A DNA stretch of 64,000 nt. Source: JAFGUF01 sp040883315. GTDB taxonomy: Bacteria; Bacillota; Clostridia; Christensenellales; UMGS416. The stretch covers positions 124,001-188,000 of the forward strand of contig JBFLKU010000012.1 in assembly GCA_040883315.1 (NCBI GenBank), given 5' to 3'. Shown piece by piece: positions 43,697-52,652 of the stretch (position 1 is its first letter; each line of letters starts with the position of its first letter). Position numbers and translations under genes: made by a program. The notes beneath the pieces are model-generated. The model saw nothing but the letters and a program-made list of their open reading frames with translations. It was not told the origin of the DNA and ran no database searches.

Positions 43697-44947
43697 TTAT
43701 GTGCGGGTTACGTCCGCTCCTATGCTTTTCAGCTTTTCAACAATGCCCTCGTATCCTCTGTCAATATATTTTGTGTTGGATATCACAGTTTTCCCCTGTG
43801 CCATCAATCCAGCTACAATCAGCGCCGCTCCTGCACGCAGATCAGACGCCATCACATCTGCACCAGATAGCTCTTCCACGCCCGTTATAACAGCAACATC
43901 ACCGCTAATTTGTATGTTTGCTCCCATGCGTCTCAGCTCATCCACATGTCTGAATCTAGATTCAAATATTGTCTCTATTACCATAGAAGTGCCCTTTGCA
44001 GTAGATAATATCACTGTAAACGGCTGCTGCAAATCCGTTGGAAAGCCGGGATACGGCAGAGTTTGAATATGCACAGCCTTTGGTCTTTGCGCTGCTCTCA
44101 CTCTTATGTAGTCTTCACCTTCGATTACTTCTATGCCCATCTCAGCCAGCTTTACAGATGTAGACTCCATATGGTATGGTACACACCCTTTAATGGTTAT
44201 GTCTCCTCTAGTTGCCGCTGCTATCGCCATCCATGTTCCTGTTTCTATCTGATCCGGCAGAATTGAATATCTGCAGCCTTTTAGCCTGTTTGTTCCTTTA
44301 ATTCTTATTGTTGGTGTTCCTGCGCCTTTTACAGTGGCACCCATTGCCGATAAAAAGTTGGCTAAGTCAACAATGTGCGGTTCTCTTGCTGCATTCACTA
44401 TTGTTGTAGTGCCTTCTGCTTTCGCAGCAGCCAGCATCACGTTAACTGTTGCACCCACGCTGGAAACGTCCATATATATTTCGCAGCCCTTCAATTTCTC
44501 TGCTTCGCAGACAAATACGCCGCCTTTAAGCTCTATTTTTGCTCCTAGTGCTGTCAGACCTTTCAAATGCTGATCCATAGGACGAGACCCTATGTCGCAT
44601 CCGCCAGGGAAAGACACCTGAGATTTTCCGAACTTCGCTAAAAGAGTTCCCATCATGTAGTAGCTGGCACGCATCTCTCTGGCTAGATTATCCGGCACCT
44701 TCCAGTGGGATACCCCACTCGGATCCACTATCATGGTGTTGCCCTCTATCTTCACATCTGCTCCCAGCTCTTCCATCATCTTTTTCAGCACAAAGACATC
44801 TTCAATCAGCGGAATGTTCTCTATGTAGCATATCTCGTCGCTCATCAGAGCTGCAGGTATGATAGCAACAGCTGAGTTTTTGCCTCCGCTTATTGAAATA
44901 ACCCCATTTAGTGGCTTTCCGCCGTTTATTACTATTTTGCTTTCCAA
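43697..44947 (-). CDS. murA: UDP-N-acetylglucosamine 1-carboxyvinyltransferase
   Basis: 416 residues. First committed step of peptidoglycan synthesis: adds enolpyruvate from PEP to UDP-GlcNAc. Seen are GGKNSAVAII (residues 21-30), the catalytic-loop cysteine Cys117 in PGGCDIGSRP, and DLRAGAALIVAGLMAQG near the end. Cys rather than Asp at 117 is the fosfomycin-sensitive form. Transcribed behind the FmdB-like gene, 32 bases apart. Confidence 0.95.
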   Translation of the reverse strand: MESKIVINGGKPLNGVISISGGKNSAVAIIPAALMSDEICYIENIPLIEDVFVLKKMMEELGADVKIEGNTMIVDPSGVSHWKVPDNLAREMRASYYMMGTLLAKFGKSQVSFPGGCDIGSRPMDQHLKGLTALGAKIELKGGVFVCEAEKLKGCEIYMDVSSVGATVNVMLAAAKAEGTTTIVNAAREPHIVDLANFLSAMGATVKGAGTPTIRIKGTNRLKGCRYSILPDQIETGTWMAIAAATRGDITIKGCVPYHMESTSVKLAEMGIEVIEGEDYIRVRAAQRPKAVHIQTLPYPGFPTDLQQPFTVILSTAKGTSMVIETIFESRFRHVDELRRMGANIQISGDVAVITGVEELSGADVMASDLRAGAALIVAGLMAQGKTVISNTKYIDRGYEGIVEKLKSIGADVTRT

Positions 44948-44979
44948 AGAAATTAGTTCTCCTTTTAATTAATGAAATG

Positions 44980-45177
44980 CTATGAGCACCCTGAGCAGCC
45001 AGAGCAGCTTCCGCTGCAGCTGCCGCCTGAATTCGGCGAAGTATAGCACTTTCCCTGATAATGTCTGACAATATTTTTGCTTTTGCATTTTGTGCAGACT
45101 ACTGTATCTTTTGTATTGAAAACTAATTCTTCAAATACATTTTCACAATCTTTGCATCTATATTTCAGTACCGGCAT
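44980..45177 (-). CDS. FmdB-like zinc-ribbon protein with Gly/Ser/Cys tail
   Basis: 65 residues. The N-terminal zinc ribbon has CKDC at about 8-11 and CTKC at about 28-31, in the FmdB/CxxC regulatory-protein style (YRCKDCENVFEE). The C-terminus (SGGSCSGSCSGCSGCS) holds four extra cysteines in a Gly/Ser repeat. Function unknown; members are thought to be small regulators or metal-binding proteins. An AGGAGA ribosome site precedes the ATG. First gene of a transcript with murA. Confidence 0.75.
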   Translation of the reverse strand: MPVLKYRCKDCENVFEELVFNTKDTVVCTKCKSKNIVRHYQGKCYTSPNSGGSCSGSCSGCSGCS

Positions 45178-45223
45178 TGTTTTCTCCTATCGTACGAAAG
45201 TTTGCCCCATACACGCAGAATAT

Positions 45224-45252
45224 ATTGTAGTACATTTTTGCAGTTTTTTCAA
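45224..45252 (-). promoter_or_regulatory. Promoter of the FmdB-like gene and murA
   Basis: Minus-strand TTGAAA (45247-45252), exact 17-base spacer, TACAAT (45224-45229). About 47 bases before the ATG at 45177. Confidence 0.7.
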
Positions 45253-45323
45253 GGCTTATGTGCCTGCAGCCATTCTATTAATAAAATGTTTTAATTTTGT
45301 TACAATTTATAGAAGTTTGATGC

Positions 45324-45352
45324 TTGACAGTGGCATATATACAATATAAAAT
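45324..45352 (+). promoter_or_regulatory. Promoter of the lipoprotein gene
   Basis: Perfect -35 TTGACA (45324-45329), 17-base spacer, TAAAAT (45347-45352). The expected start point (about 45359-45360) coincides with the most plausible ATG, so the message may be leaderless. Confidence 0.6.
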
Positions 45353-45359
45353 GACTATC

Positions 45360-46394
45360 ATGGAATTTAAGCTGTATAAAAATATAAAAACACTTGTTTT
45401 AATCATAATGATTTTTTCTGTTTCACTTTCATTCAGTGGGTGCATAGACGGCGAACTCGATGTATCCCGCCTTATGGAGAAGCCTCTGGAATACAACATG
45501 CCTATAGGCAAAAATGTGGAAGAACGCTTTCTTGGCACAGAGCCTACAATAATAAATGATTATGCAGGATATTATGTTGATGTTCATCCTGTTTATGGTC
45601 AAAGCGTCAGAATATCTCAGCTGCCATTAATTCCACAGATGATAATGGAAGCATATAACAATAATTCTACTAAAGTAAACTATCAGTTTAAAGAAAAATT
45701 CAGGAACAGCCTGACTGTATATAACGATATTCATGAAAAGGTGCTGGAACTGGAGCTTTCATCCGACGGCACAATATACGCACGAAAAGACAAAAAAAGC
45801 CCTGTATTCAGATTCCCTGAATATGTGTACTATGCTATAGAGGGAATATTGTGGAATATGGGTGACGCAGCTGTAAACAAAACTGAAACCTGCAATTCAC
45901 TTATAGAGCCGCTGGCTGATTGGTCGCCATCTATGGGTCCTGAGCTGATTGAGCTCCGCCTAGAGCACGACGTTAAAACTATGCTTTATATTATGTATGG
46001 TTATTCAGATGCTTTGTTTATTACATACGAGACATATTCAACATTGGCTCTAGATAGACAATACAAAATATATATGCTTTTGGCATATGAAGGCTACGAC
46101 TTCGTAGAGGATACATTTTGGCCAAGATATGGAGAGGTGATACCTGTTCAGCTGATTTATTCATGGGTAGAGGGAAATATCTGGACACTTACAGAAATCA
46201 AGTTTGCTTCATACAATAAGTATGGCAAAATGCCGCAGGAAAACATCAGAAAGATACTTCCGTTCTTGGATACTCAAAAGGCTTTAGCTGCCCTAGAAGA
46301 TACCACAAAATACGAGGAAGAGCTAGAGAGGCAAGCTATGGAATATCTATCCGATATTGGCAAGGGAAATATTAAAGTTGTAGATAGAAAATAG
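45360..46394 (+). CDS. Exported lipoprotein of unknown function
   Basis: About 344 residues. The N-terminus MEFKLYKNIK plus a hydrophobic stretch ends in the lipobox-like SFSGC, so the mature protein would be lipid-anchored at the cysteine near position 28. The rest is mixed alpha/beta with many aromatic residues; no family is recognised. I prefer ATG 45360: longer in-frame starts (TTG 45324, ATG 45351) overlap the promoter and make an unusually long signal n-region. No Shine-Dalgarno sequence is seen. The 150 bases after it (46395-46544) hold nothing I can identify. Confidence 0.7.
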   Translation: MEFKLYKNIKTLVLIIMIFSVSLSFSGCIDGELDVSRLMEKPLEYNMPIGKNVEERFLGTEPTIINDYAGYYVDVHPVYGQSVRISQLPLIPQMIMEAYNNNSTKVNYQFKEKFRNSLTVYNDIHEKVLELELSSDGTIYARKDKKSPVFRFPEYVYYAIEGILWNMGDAAVNKTETCNSLIEPLADWSPSMGPELIELRLEHDVKTMLYIMYGYSDALFITYETYSTLALDRQYKIYMLLAYEGYDFVEDTFWPRYGEVIPVQLIYSWVEGNIWTLTEIKFASYNKYGKMPQENIRKILPFLDTQKALAALEDTTKYEEELERQAMEYLSDIGKGNIKVVDRK

Positions 46395-46544
46395 AGAATA
46401 CTATTTAAAATAAAAAGAAATTCAATAGATAATTATGTTCATTTTTATAGTTACTAATGTTTTAAAAGCAAAAATAATCTGACACCACTTACAAAACCGT
46501 ATCAGCTAATAAAAAATTTTGATTGTATATTGAGGTTTTTTGCT

Positions 46545-47420
46545 CTATTTATTCAGCTGCAGCTCCGTCACTTTTTCTCTCATTTGTGCGGCCTGCTTCA
46601 TCTTGTTTCGCAGGTTCTCTACATCACAGTCTTTAATTGAATCTTCCAGCTCCTTGAGCCCTGCACGAAGCTGCGCAATTTCTCCAACTAGCATGTCTTT
46701 ATTCTCGCAGAAAAGCTCGCTCCACATTTCGTCATTTATCATTGCAACTCTGGTAACATCACGGAAACTTCCTGCTGAAAATTCCTCCACGTTTCTATCT
46801 TTTGAACAAAGCATATATGCAACTGCCAAAACATGAGGCAGCTGGCTGGTGTATGCTATCATTTCATCATGGTTGGCTGCAGAAGATTCCACTATTTTGC
46901 CGGCTCCCAGCGTTTTTGCGAACTCTACTACCAGTTCCTTACCCTCATCTGCGCTATTGTCTATTATATATCTACAGTTTGTAAAAAGATTGTCTGTGCT
47001 ATAATCAAAGCCTTTGTGTTCTCTGCCAGCCATAGGATGTCCGCCAACGTAGGCTATGCTCTCTGGTATCAATTCCGGTATCACATCCATTACTTCCCTT
47101 TTCACACCACAGATGTCAGTTACAACGCATCCTTGTTTAATGTGATGTATGTTTTGCTTAATGAATTTAATAGTCTGTGCTGGATATAAAGAAATAATTA
47201 CAAAATCAGCATCTTCCAACGCTGCCTGCGCATCACTTGTAGCTTCATCTGCCAAAGAAAGGCTCTTTATTTTATCTAGTACTTTTTCGTCTATTTCAAG
47301 CGCAGTAATTTTCACTGGTCTATCCGGACTTTTTGCAAGGGATTTTAAGATAGATCCCCCCATCAGTCCTGCACCTACAACCGTTACTTTCGCTTTGCTA
47401 AGTGTCATCTTTTCGTTCAT
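46545..47420 (-). CDS. tyrA: Prephenate dehydrogenase
   Basis: 291 residues. Oxidatively decarboxylates prephenate to 4-hydroxyphenylpyruvate for tyrosine. The Rossmann loop VVGAGLMGGSI is at about 14-24; the GGHPMAGREHKG active-site segment and the TSQLPHVLA motif follow. A helical C-terminal tail (about 255-291) ends the protein; no ACT domain is present. AAAGG precedes the ATG by seven bases. It lies 82 bases downstream of the ABC gene cluster and no other aromatic genes are nearby. Confidence 0.9.
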   Translation of the reverse strand: MNEKMTLSKAKVTVVGAGLMGGSILKSLAKSPDRPVKITALEIDEKVLDKIKSLSLADEATSDAQAALEDADFVIISLYPAQTIKFIKQNIHHIKQGCVVTDICGVKREVMDVIPELIPESIAYVGGHPMAGREHKGFDYSTDNLFTNCRYIIDNSADEGKELVVEFAKTLGAGKIVESSAANHDEMIAYTSQLPHVLAVAYMLCSKDRNVEEFSAGSFRDVTRVAMINDEMWSELFCENKDMLVGEIAQLRAGLKELEDSIKDCDVENLRNKMKQAAQMREKVTELQLNK

Positions 47421-47502
47421 AAGAATGCCTTTCTCGTGTCGCGATCACTGTCTCAATTATTCAAAACATTCTACTTTATATATTGCACTATGTCAACAAT
47501 TC

Positions 47503-48975
47503 TCAGTATTCGCAATCAAGGTTCCCATCTAAAAGCAGCTGATATCTTTCCGATAGTCTGTCAATCTGTTCTTTGTTCACCAGATACAATGCTTCTTCCC
47601 CATTCTTTCTGGCTATATAGTGCGAGTTGCTATATTCGAAAAACTCAACCATTACTTCATCTTTATATTCAGAGTTCAGACTAAATAGTATGCTCCCTAT
47701 TTTTTCTCCTGCTTCTATACCTTCAATTGATAAATCATCAATCTTTATAGTAACAACGTCTTGATAAAACAGAAGCTTTTGGTCATTAATATTAGATGAA
47801 TTATTTTTTTCTTCATACAAGTTGTCTATATAAATCATATTTTCCGTTATTAAATTCCCGTCTGCATCCAAAGCAGTAGAGCCGTCTATGTTTTTTACTG
47901 TGCTTTGCACAATGTATATATTAATCTGCATATCCGGTAAGTCTATTGCTACGTTTTCAACCACGTCAATATTTATCAAGTCCAGATTTGCTTCCGCTAT
48001 CGTAAATGCAGAATAATCAATAAAGGGAACTTTTTCTTTTGCTATTGAATAAATATTCCCATCTCCGCTAAATTTTAAAGAGTAATTTTCGGCATCTCCA
48101 TACTCTCCAATGGAAAAGCTTTGCATCTCTCCCGATTCTGCCAATATATCCGCTGAAAAAAGCGGCTTGTCCAGCCCATATTTACTCGCTTCATTTTCGC
48201 CTATAGCTATCACTTTTTCTCCTGTCAGCTCCACTATAGTTGTGATCATACCAGTGTATTTACTGCTACCGTACATCACAGCAGTGTCTATATCGTGGCA
48301 AAAAGGCTCTATGAATTCCCAGTAGCATAGCGTGATATCATTTTCCGGCAAAGTTCTTCTTATAGTAAACTCTTCACTAAGTGAGTTTTTAATCTTTATC
48401 TCTTTCATATTGGCATGCTCTATATTCACGCCCTTTATCAGAAGCAAATCCTCCAGCTTGATATTTCCATATATATAATATGCCATATCCACAGTATATA
48501 CTTTCCTAAATACTGATGACTGCAAATAGTACTGATTTTCTATCGGAGACTTGTCCCCTATCGTCACGCTCTGCGGCGCCATTCCTTCATAGTATGTAGT
48601 GATTATAGATGAAGGAGCTAGCATGCCATAAACATCTTCTGTGTCTTCTGCTTCGCTTACGGTTATATCTGCCATGATGTGAGTAACCATATACGCAAGT
48701 TCGTATACTACCCCTTGGTCTAGCTCAGCTTCTTCGTTTCCCTGAATGTACCATTGCTCGTTTTCTTTCACCAAGGCTATCTTTCCAAATTCGTTTTCTA
48801 TCTCTATCTTCTCTACTATATCTACAGAATAGTTTGTGATATATACACTTTGTATTGTTTCTTCTGATATTTCATTTGCATTTCTATCGATATATACATT
48901 CAGCAAAATATTAGCCATTACTAGTGAAACCAGAACTATAAACAGAATTAATATATTTTTAATTGGCTTATTCAT
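47503..48975 (-). CDS. DUF4340-domain protein of a Gld-type ABC operon
   Basis: 490 residues. One N-terminal transmembrane helix (about 8-26) precedes a large extracytoplasmic part. Repeated units such as IEIENEFGKIALVKENEQWYI and MKEIKIKNSLSEEFTI (shown shortened here: FGKIALVKENEQWYI) are the DUF4340 repeat. It follows the GldG-like gene by three bases and is almost always found with that ABC transporter. Probably an outer accessory part of the complex; substrate unknown. Confidence 0.8.
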   Translation of the reverse strand: MNKPIKNILILFIVLVSLVMANILLNVYIDRNANEISEETIQSVYITNYSVDIVEKIEIENEFGKIALVKENEQWYIQGNEEAELDQGVVYELAYMVTHIMADITVSEAEDTEDVYGMLAPSSIITTYYEGMAPQSVTIGDKSPIENQYYLQSSVFRKVYTVDMAYYIYGNIKLEDLLLIKGVNIEHANMKEIKIKNSLSEEFTIRRTLPENDITLCYWEFIEPFCHDIDTAVMYGSSKYTGMITTIVELTGEKVIAIGENEASKYGLDKPLFSADILAESGEMQSFSIGEYGDAENYSLKFSGDGNIYSIAKEKVPFIDYSAFTIAEANLDLINIDVVENVAIDLPDMQINIYIVQSTVKNIDGSTALDADGNLITENMIYIDNLYEEKNNSSNINDQKLLFYQDVVTIKIDDLSIEGIEAGEKIGSILFSLNSEYKDEVMVEFFEYSNSHYIARKNGEEALYLVNKEQIDRLSERYQLLLDGNLDCEY

Positions 48976-48978
48976 ATA

Positions 48979-50442
48979 TTATAAGTTTTTCCTTTTAATA
49001 AATATAAATATTCCTATGCCGAAAATCAGCAGTGGTATCGCCACGCATACTATCCCAATTATAAAGTATGCCTGATTCATTGTAGCAATCATCAGAGGTG
49101 CTTCTGCCAAAGGTTTACTGGATATATAGAAATCCTGTTCCTCGTCCGCCAGATACGCTACGCACTTAAGCATAAAGTCTTTGTTTCTATATACGTTTTG
49201 GCTAAATGCCTGTGCATATGTAAAAAGCGCCGGTGATGATAGCACCATCAGTTTACTATCATTTTCTGCATCAGATGCCAATGCCATCACTGGGAATTCC
49301 CCGTATTCAGCAAAAACATCCGGCTTATCATCCATTTCACTGCTCCACGGCTCGATATATGAAGTATCAGAAGTATATAGCAATGTTTCGATGGTTATGT
49401 CTGTATCATTAATTTTTTCCGGCAATATCAGCCTTCCTGCATTCATTCCCAATAACATCTTATAGTCTCCTAGTATAAAATCATTGGTTATTTCATTCTC
49501 ATTCATATCGGCAATTATAAATGAATACATATAATCACTGTCGCCTGTTACGGCAATATTACCAAGGTCTGTCTCCTTTATTATCCCTTTTCCAAATCCT
49601 ATGTTATATCTTTGAGCCAATGAAACTACATTAGATAAATCATTTGATGCATAAATTGAAGGGTCTATTGCCAAGATCATCTTGCCTCCGTCATCCATAA
49701 ATTCATCTAATATGTCTCTTTCTATAGGCGTTATGTCGCTATCTGGTGAAATGATTAATACAATGTCATCACTCTGCATTTCGCTCTGTCCGTTTAGCAG
49801 ATTCAGCATTCCTACTTGATAGTTTTCATTTATTAATATTTCCTTTATACTCTCAATTGCCTGATTATCTGATATATGGTTATCTAGTATCCATATTTTT
49901 TGGTTTTTGGGGCTTATCACGTATTTTATAGCACCGGTTATGGCGTCCTCAGCACTAAAGCCATCATATGATTCGCTTTCTGAATCATATAAATATAGCT
50001 GCCCGTAGTCTAAAACCCTGTATATTTGGGTTCTGTCATTCGTATCATATGAATTGCTTATTATTATACTTCCTGCGGAAACTTCTGTATTCGAGAATTC
50101 ATTATAGTGTTCTACCGCTCCAGGGTTTTGCACTATGTCTATGTTCACTACGTGGATTTTGCTTGTTTCAGCCGAGTAATTTTTCAACAGCTCCTGTATG
50201 TTGGCATCCTCTATTCCCGCAGTTTCTGTAGTATATATAAATATGTCTGTTTCCAGCCTGCCCAATATATCCTTTGATGTGCTTGTCAGAGAGTAAAGCC
50301 TATGTGCTGTCATGTCCAACGATAGGTTGAAATTCGAATCAAGTGCTGATACAAACAAATTAGCTAAAAGTATTACGGCTATCAGCCCTAGAAGAATTAT
50401 AGAAGAGTAGATAGTATATTTAATTTTTCTGTTTCTTTTCAT
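48979..50442 (-). CDS. GldG-like ABC transporter auxiliary protein
   Basis: 487 residues. An N-terminal helix (about 10-32), an extracytoplasmic ABC_transp_aux/GldG-type region with MTAHRLYSLTSTSKDIL and DDGGKMILAIDPS, and a C-terminal helix followed by a basic end (FIKRKNL). In Bacteroidetes GldG works with GldA and GldF in gliding; in Firmicutes the trio is a general ABC-2 system of unknown cargo. Directly downstream of the permease gene (one-base gap). Confidence 0.82.
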   Translation of the reverse strand: MKRNRKIKYTIYSSIILLGLIAVILLANLFVSALDSNFNLSLDMTAHRLYSLTSTSKDILGRLETDIFIYTTETAGIEDANIQELLKNYSAETSKIHVVNIDIVQNPGAVEHYNEFSNTEVSAGSIIISNSYDTNDRTQIYRVLDYGQLYLYDSESESYDGFSAEDAITGAIKYVISPKNQKIWILDNHISDNQAIESIKEILINENYQVGMLNLLNGQSEMQSDDIVLIISPDSDITPIERDILDEFMDDGGKMILAIDPSIYASNDLSNVVSLAQRYNIGFGKGIIKETDLGNIAVTGDSDYMYSFIIADMNENEITNDFILGDYKMLLGMNAGRLILPEKINDTDITIETLLYTSDTSYIEPWSSEMDDKPDVFAEYGEFPVMALASDAENDSKLMVLSSPALFTYAQAFSQNVYRNKDFMLKCVAYLADEEQDFYISSKPLAEAPLMIATMNQAYFIIGIVCVAIPLLIFGIGIFIFIKRKNL

Positions 50443-50443
50443 A

Positions 50444-51148
50444 CTAGCCCCACCTTCTTTTTTCTATACTCAAAAATGACATATATATAAACAGCACTAT
50501 AAAGCTGATATAGTAAACAATATTCGCAGTAGAGAATGTTCCTAGAATAAACGGTTCCAATCTTTCAAAAAGTGACAGCCACGAAAGCATATTCACTATT
50601 GCATTGTTTGATACCAATGATATTGCAGCATCTGCCACCCATATCAGCAGCATAAAAGCCGCCGTCAATATCGCTGCCGTAATCTGACTGTCTGTAGTGG
50701 TTGATATAAACATACCTACAGCTATCATCACCAGCCCCAGCAGCAAAAATCCAATATATGCACACAATATTTCGCCAAATATAGGTGCACCAAATATGCC
50801 TATTATAACAGGCATTATCAGTGACAATAACAGTGTAACCAAGAAAACGGTTGATGCAGAAAAGTATTTTGCCAGTATAATATCTCTTACAGATACTCCC
50901 GATGTCAGCAGAAGCTGGTCTGTCTTGTCCTTACGCTCTTGCGAGAACATCCTCATGGTCAATATAGGTACTACAATCACAAACACAAAACTAAGCGAGC
51001 CTAAAGTTGATGCAAAATTCGTACTTAGAACTATTATATTTGTTAAAGAAAAGAATATTCCGCCTATCAGCATAAATGTACCCATAAATGCATATGCAAT
51101 AGGAGACAAGAAATAACTTTTTAGCTCTCTAATATATATTGCTTTCAT
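50444..51148 (-). CDS. ABC-2 type permease (GldF-like)
   Basis: 234 residues, six helices. Typical ABC-2 traits: N-terminal IYIRELKSYFLSPIAY coupling helix, MRMFSQERKDKTDQLLLTSGVS loop (shown in part: RMFSQERKDKTDQLLLTS) and hydrophobic re-entrant region. Start ATG overlaps the ATPase stop (ATGA). Membrane part of the ABC system with the GldA-like ATPase. Confidence 0.85.
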   Translation of the reverse strand: MKAIYIRELKSYFLSPIAYAFMGTFMLIGGIFFSLTNIIVLSTNFASTLGSLSFVFVIVVPILTMRMFSQERKDKTDQLLLTSGVSVRDIILAKYFSASTVFLVTLLLSLIMPVIIGIFGAPIFGEILCAYIGFLLLGLVMIAVGMFISTTTDSQITAAILTAAFMLLIWVADAAISLVSNNAIVNMLSWLSLFERLEPFILGTFSTANIVYYISFIVLFIYMSFLSIEKRRWG

Positions 51149-52095
51149 TTTTCCTTCTCCTCGTTTGCTCTTGTAACCTGCAGAAAAATATCTTCTAATG
51201 TGTTTTCTTTGGGTCTCATCATAATTATCTCTTTTTTGTTATTTACTGCAGCATTAAATATGCTCTCTCTTGCGCCGCCGCCTTTCTTGCAGTTTATAAT
51301 AAAATCAAATGAATTTCCCTCTAATTCACCTACCGGCACTACAGATACTATGTCTTTTATCTTTTTAAGCTCATCTGAAAAGCTCTCATCTGTTTTTTTA
51401 ATCCGCACTTCTATACAGTCGTTTTCATTCAATGATTTTTTCAAGTTATCTAGTGTGTCACATGCCGCTATCTTTCCTTTGCTCAGAATAATTATCCTGT
51501 GGCATATTTGTGTAACCTCAGCCAATATATGAGATGAAACAATAATCGTATGCTTTTTGCCCAGTTTTTTTATTAGATTTCTTATTTGTATAATCTGATT
51601 TGGGTCAAGCCCTATTGTAGGTTCATCCAGTATTAATATCTCCGGATTGCCTATCAGCGCCTGTGCTATTCCCAGCCTCTGTACATATCCTTTAGATAGA
51701 TTTTTGCACAGTCTCTTTCGCACTTCGCCTATTCCTGTCAAGGCACATATTTCTTCTATATGCTTTGCTTGCTGCTCTTTTCCCACGCCTTTTAGCGATG
51801 CACAAAAATCCAGATATTCATCAACAGTCATGTCCATATATACTGGAGGCTTCTCCGGTAGATATCCTATTTTCGCTTTTGCTTTTTTAGGCTCTTTCAG
51901 TATATCGTGTCCATCTATTTCTACTGTGCCTTCATCTGATGAAATATACCCTGTTGCTATATTCATAATAGTGGTCTTGCCTGCTCCATTTTCGCCGAGA
52001 AGCCCTATTATTTCATTTTTTTCTACCGTAAAGCTGATATCCGATATGCCCAAATTGCTGCCGTAATATTTGCTTACATTTTTAAGATTTATCAT
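51145..52095 (-). CDS. ABC transporter ATP-binding protein (GldA-like)
   Basis: 316 residues. Walker A GLLGENGAGKTT is at about 31-42, Q-loop near YLPEKPPV, signature NLSKGYVQRLGIA, Walker B ILILDEPTIGLDP and H-loop VSSHI. A C-terminal DUF4162-like extension (about 220-316) is normal for ABC-2 ATPases. First gene of the ATPase-permease-GldG-DUF4340 run, all within a few bases. Confidence 0.9.
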   Translation of the reverse strand: MINLKNVSKYYGSNLGISDISFTVEKNEIIGLLGENGAGKTTIMNIATGYISSDEGTVEIDGHDILKEPKKAKAKIGYLPEKPPVYMDMTVDEYLDFCASLKGVGKEQQAKHIEEICALTGIGEVRKRLCKNLSKGYVQRLGIAQALIGNPEILILDEPTIGLDPNQIIQIRNLIKKLGKKHTIIVSSHILAEVTQICHRIIILSKGKIAACDTLDNLKKSLNENDCIEVRIKKTDESFSDELKKIKDIVSVVPVGELEGNSFDFIINCKKGGGARESIFNAAVNNKKEIIMMRPKENTLEDIFLQVTRANEEKEK

Positions 52096-52139
52096 TAAAT
52101 TGTTCCTTCCTCAAAAAGGATTCTGTAAATAGTTGACTT

Positions 52140-52169
52140 ATTATATCACTTTATTTTATTATTTTGCAA
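52140..52169 (-). promoter_or_regulatory. Promoter of the Gld-type ABC operon
   Basis: Minus-strand TTGCAA (52164-52169), 18-base spacer to TATAAT (52140-52145) within TGATATAAT. About 45 bases before the ATG at 52095. Faces away from the divIC promoter 16 bases further on. Confidence 0.6.
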
Positions 52170-52185
52170 ACTTACATTTATGCTT

Positions 52186-52214
52186 TTGCACCTTAATATA
52201 AAATATGATATACT
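52186..52214 (+). promoter_or_regulatory. Promoter of the divIC-tdk operon
   Basis: TTGCAC (52186-52191), 17-base spacer, TATACT (52209-52214) with a TGA extension (TGATATACT). 44 bases before the ATG, which follows an AAAGGAGG site. Confidence 0.65.
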
Positions 52215-52257
52215 TACCATGTATAAAGATATGATATAGGGAAAAGGAGGAAAAGCT

Positions 52258-52629
52258 ATGGCACAGGCCAAAAGAGCAAGAAGTTCACCCAGTGGAATTA
52301 AAGTATCATCCGGCGGAAAAAGAGCAAGAAAAGCTAAAGACCATTATAATTCTATTTCAAATAAAAGACGATTTATAGTCTTTTTGTCATGCTTTGCATT
52401 TGTTGTTTTAATAACAGGCATCGCTATGGCTGGTTCTCTTAAAAATTTAAACGAGCTTAATGACCAAAAGGCTGCACTTTTAGAGCAAAAGGAAGACTTG
52501 GAAATCACTAGCGAAAGACTAAGCCAGGAAGTAGAATACACAAACACCAAGGAGTTTGTAGAATATATGGCACGTAAATTATTGGGATGGATAAATCCTA
52601 ATGACAAAAAATATATTATTGTTGATTAG
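52258..52629 (+). CDS. DivIC/FtsB-type septum formation initiator
   Basis: 123 residues. A basic cytoplasmic N-terminus rich in Lys/Arg (about 1-37), one transmembrane helix (about 39-59) and a coiled coil (LNELNDQKAALLEQKEDLEI at about 63-82) ending in the EFVEYMARKLLGWI segment typical of DivIC/FtsB. Bridges FtsL and the septal synthases at division. Strong AAAGGAGG ribosome site. First gene of a plus-strand run that includes tdk and the chromate transporter. Confidence 0.85.
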   Translation: MAQAKRARSSPSGIKVSSGGKRARKAKDHYNSISNKRRFIVFLSCFAFVVLITGIAMAGSLKNLNELNDQKAALLEQKEDLEITSERLSQEVEYTNTKEFVEYMARKLLGWINPNDKKYIIVD

Positions 52630-52652
52630 TTTAGTTAAGACGAGGTAGAAGT

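Noticed and set aside
52258..52629. FtsL
   Set aside because: The coiled coil followed by the EYMARKLLGWI end fits DivIC/FtsB better, and no mraW or pbpB gene is adjacent.
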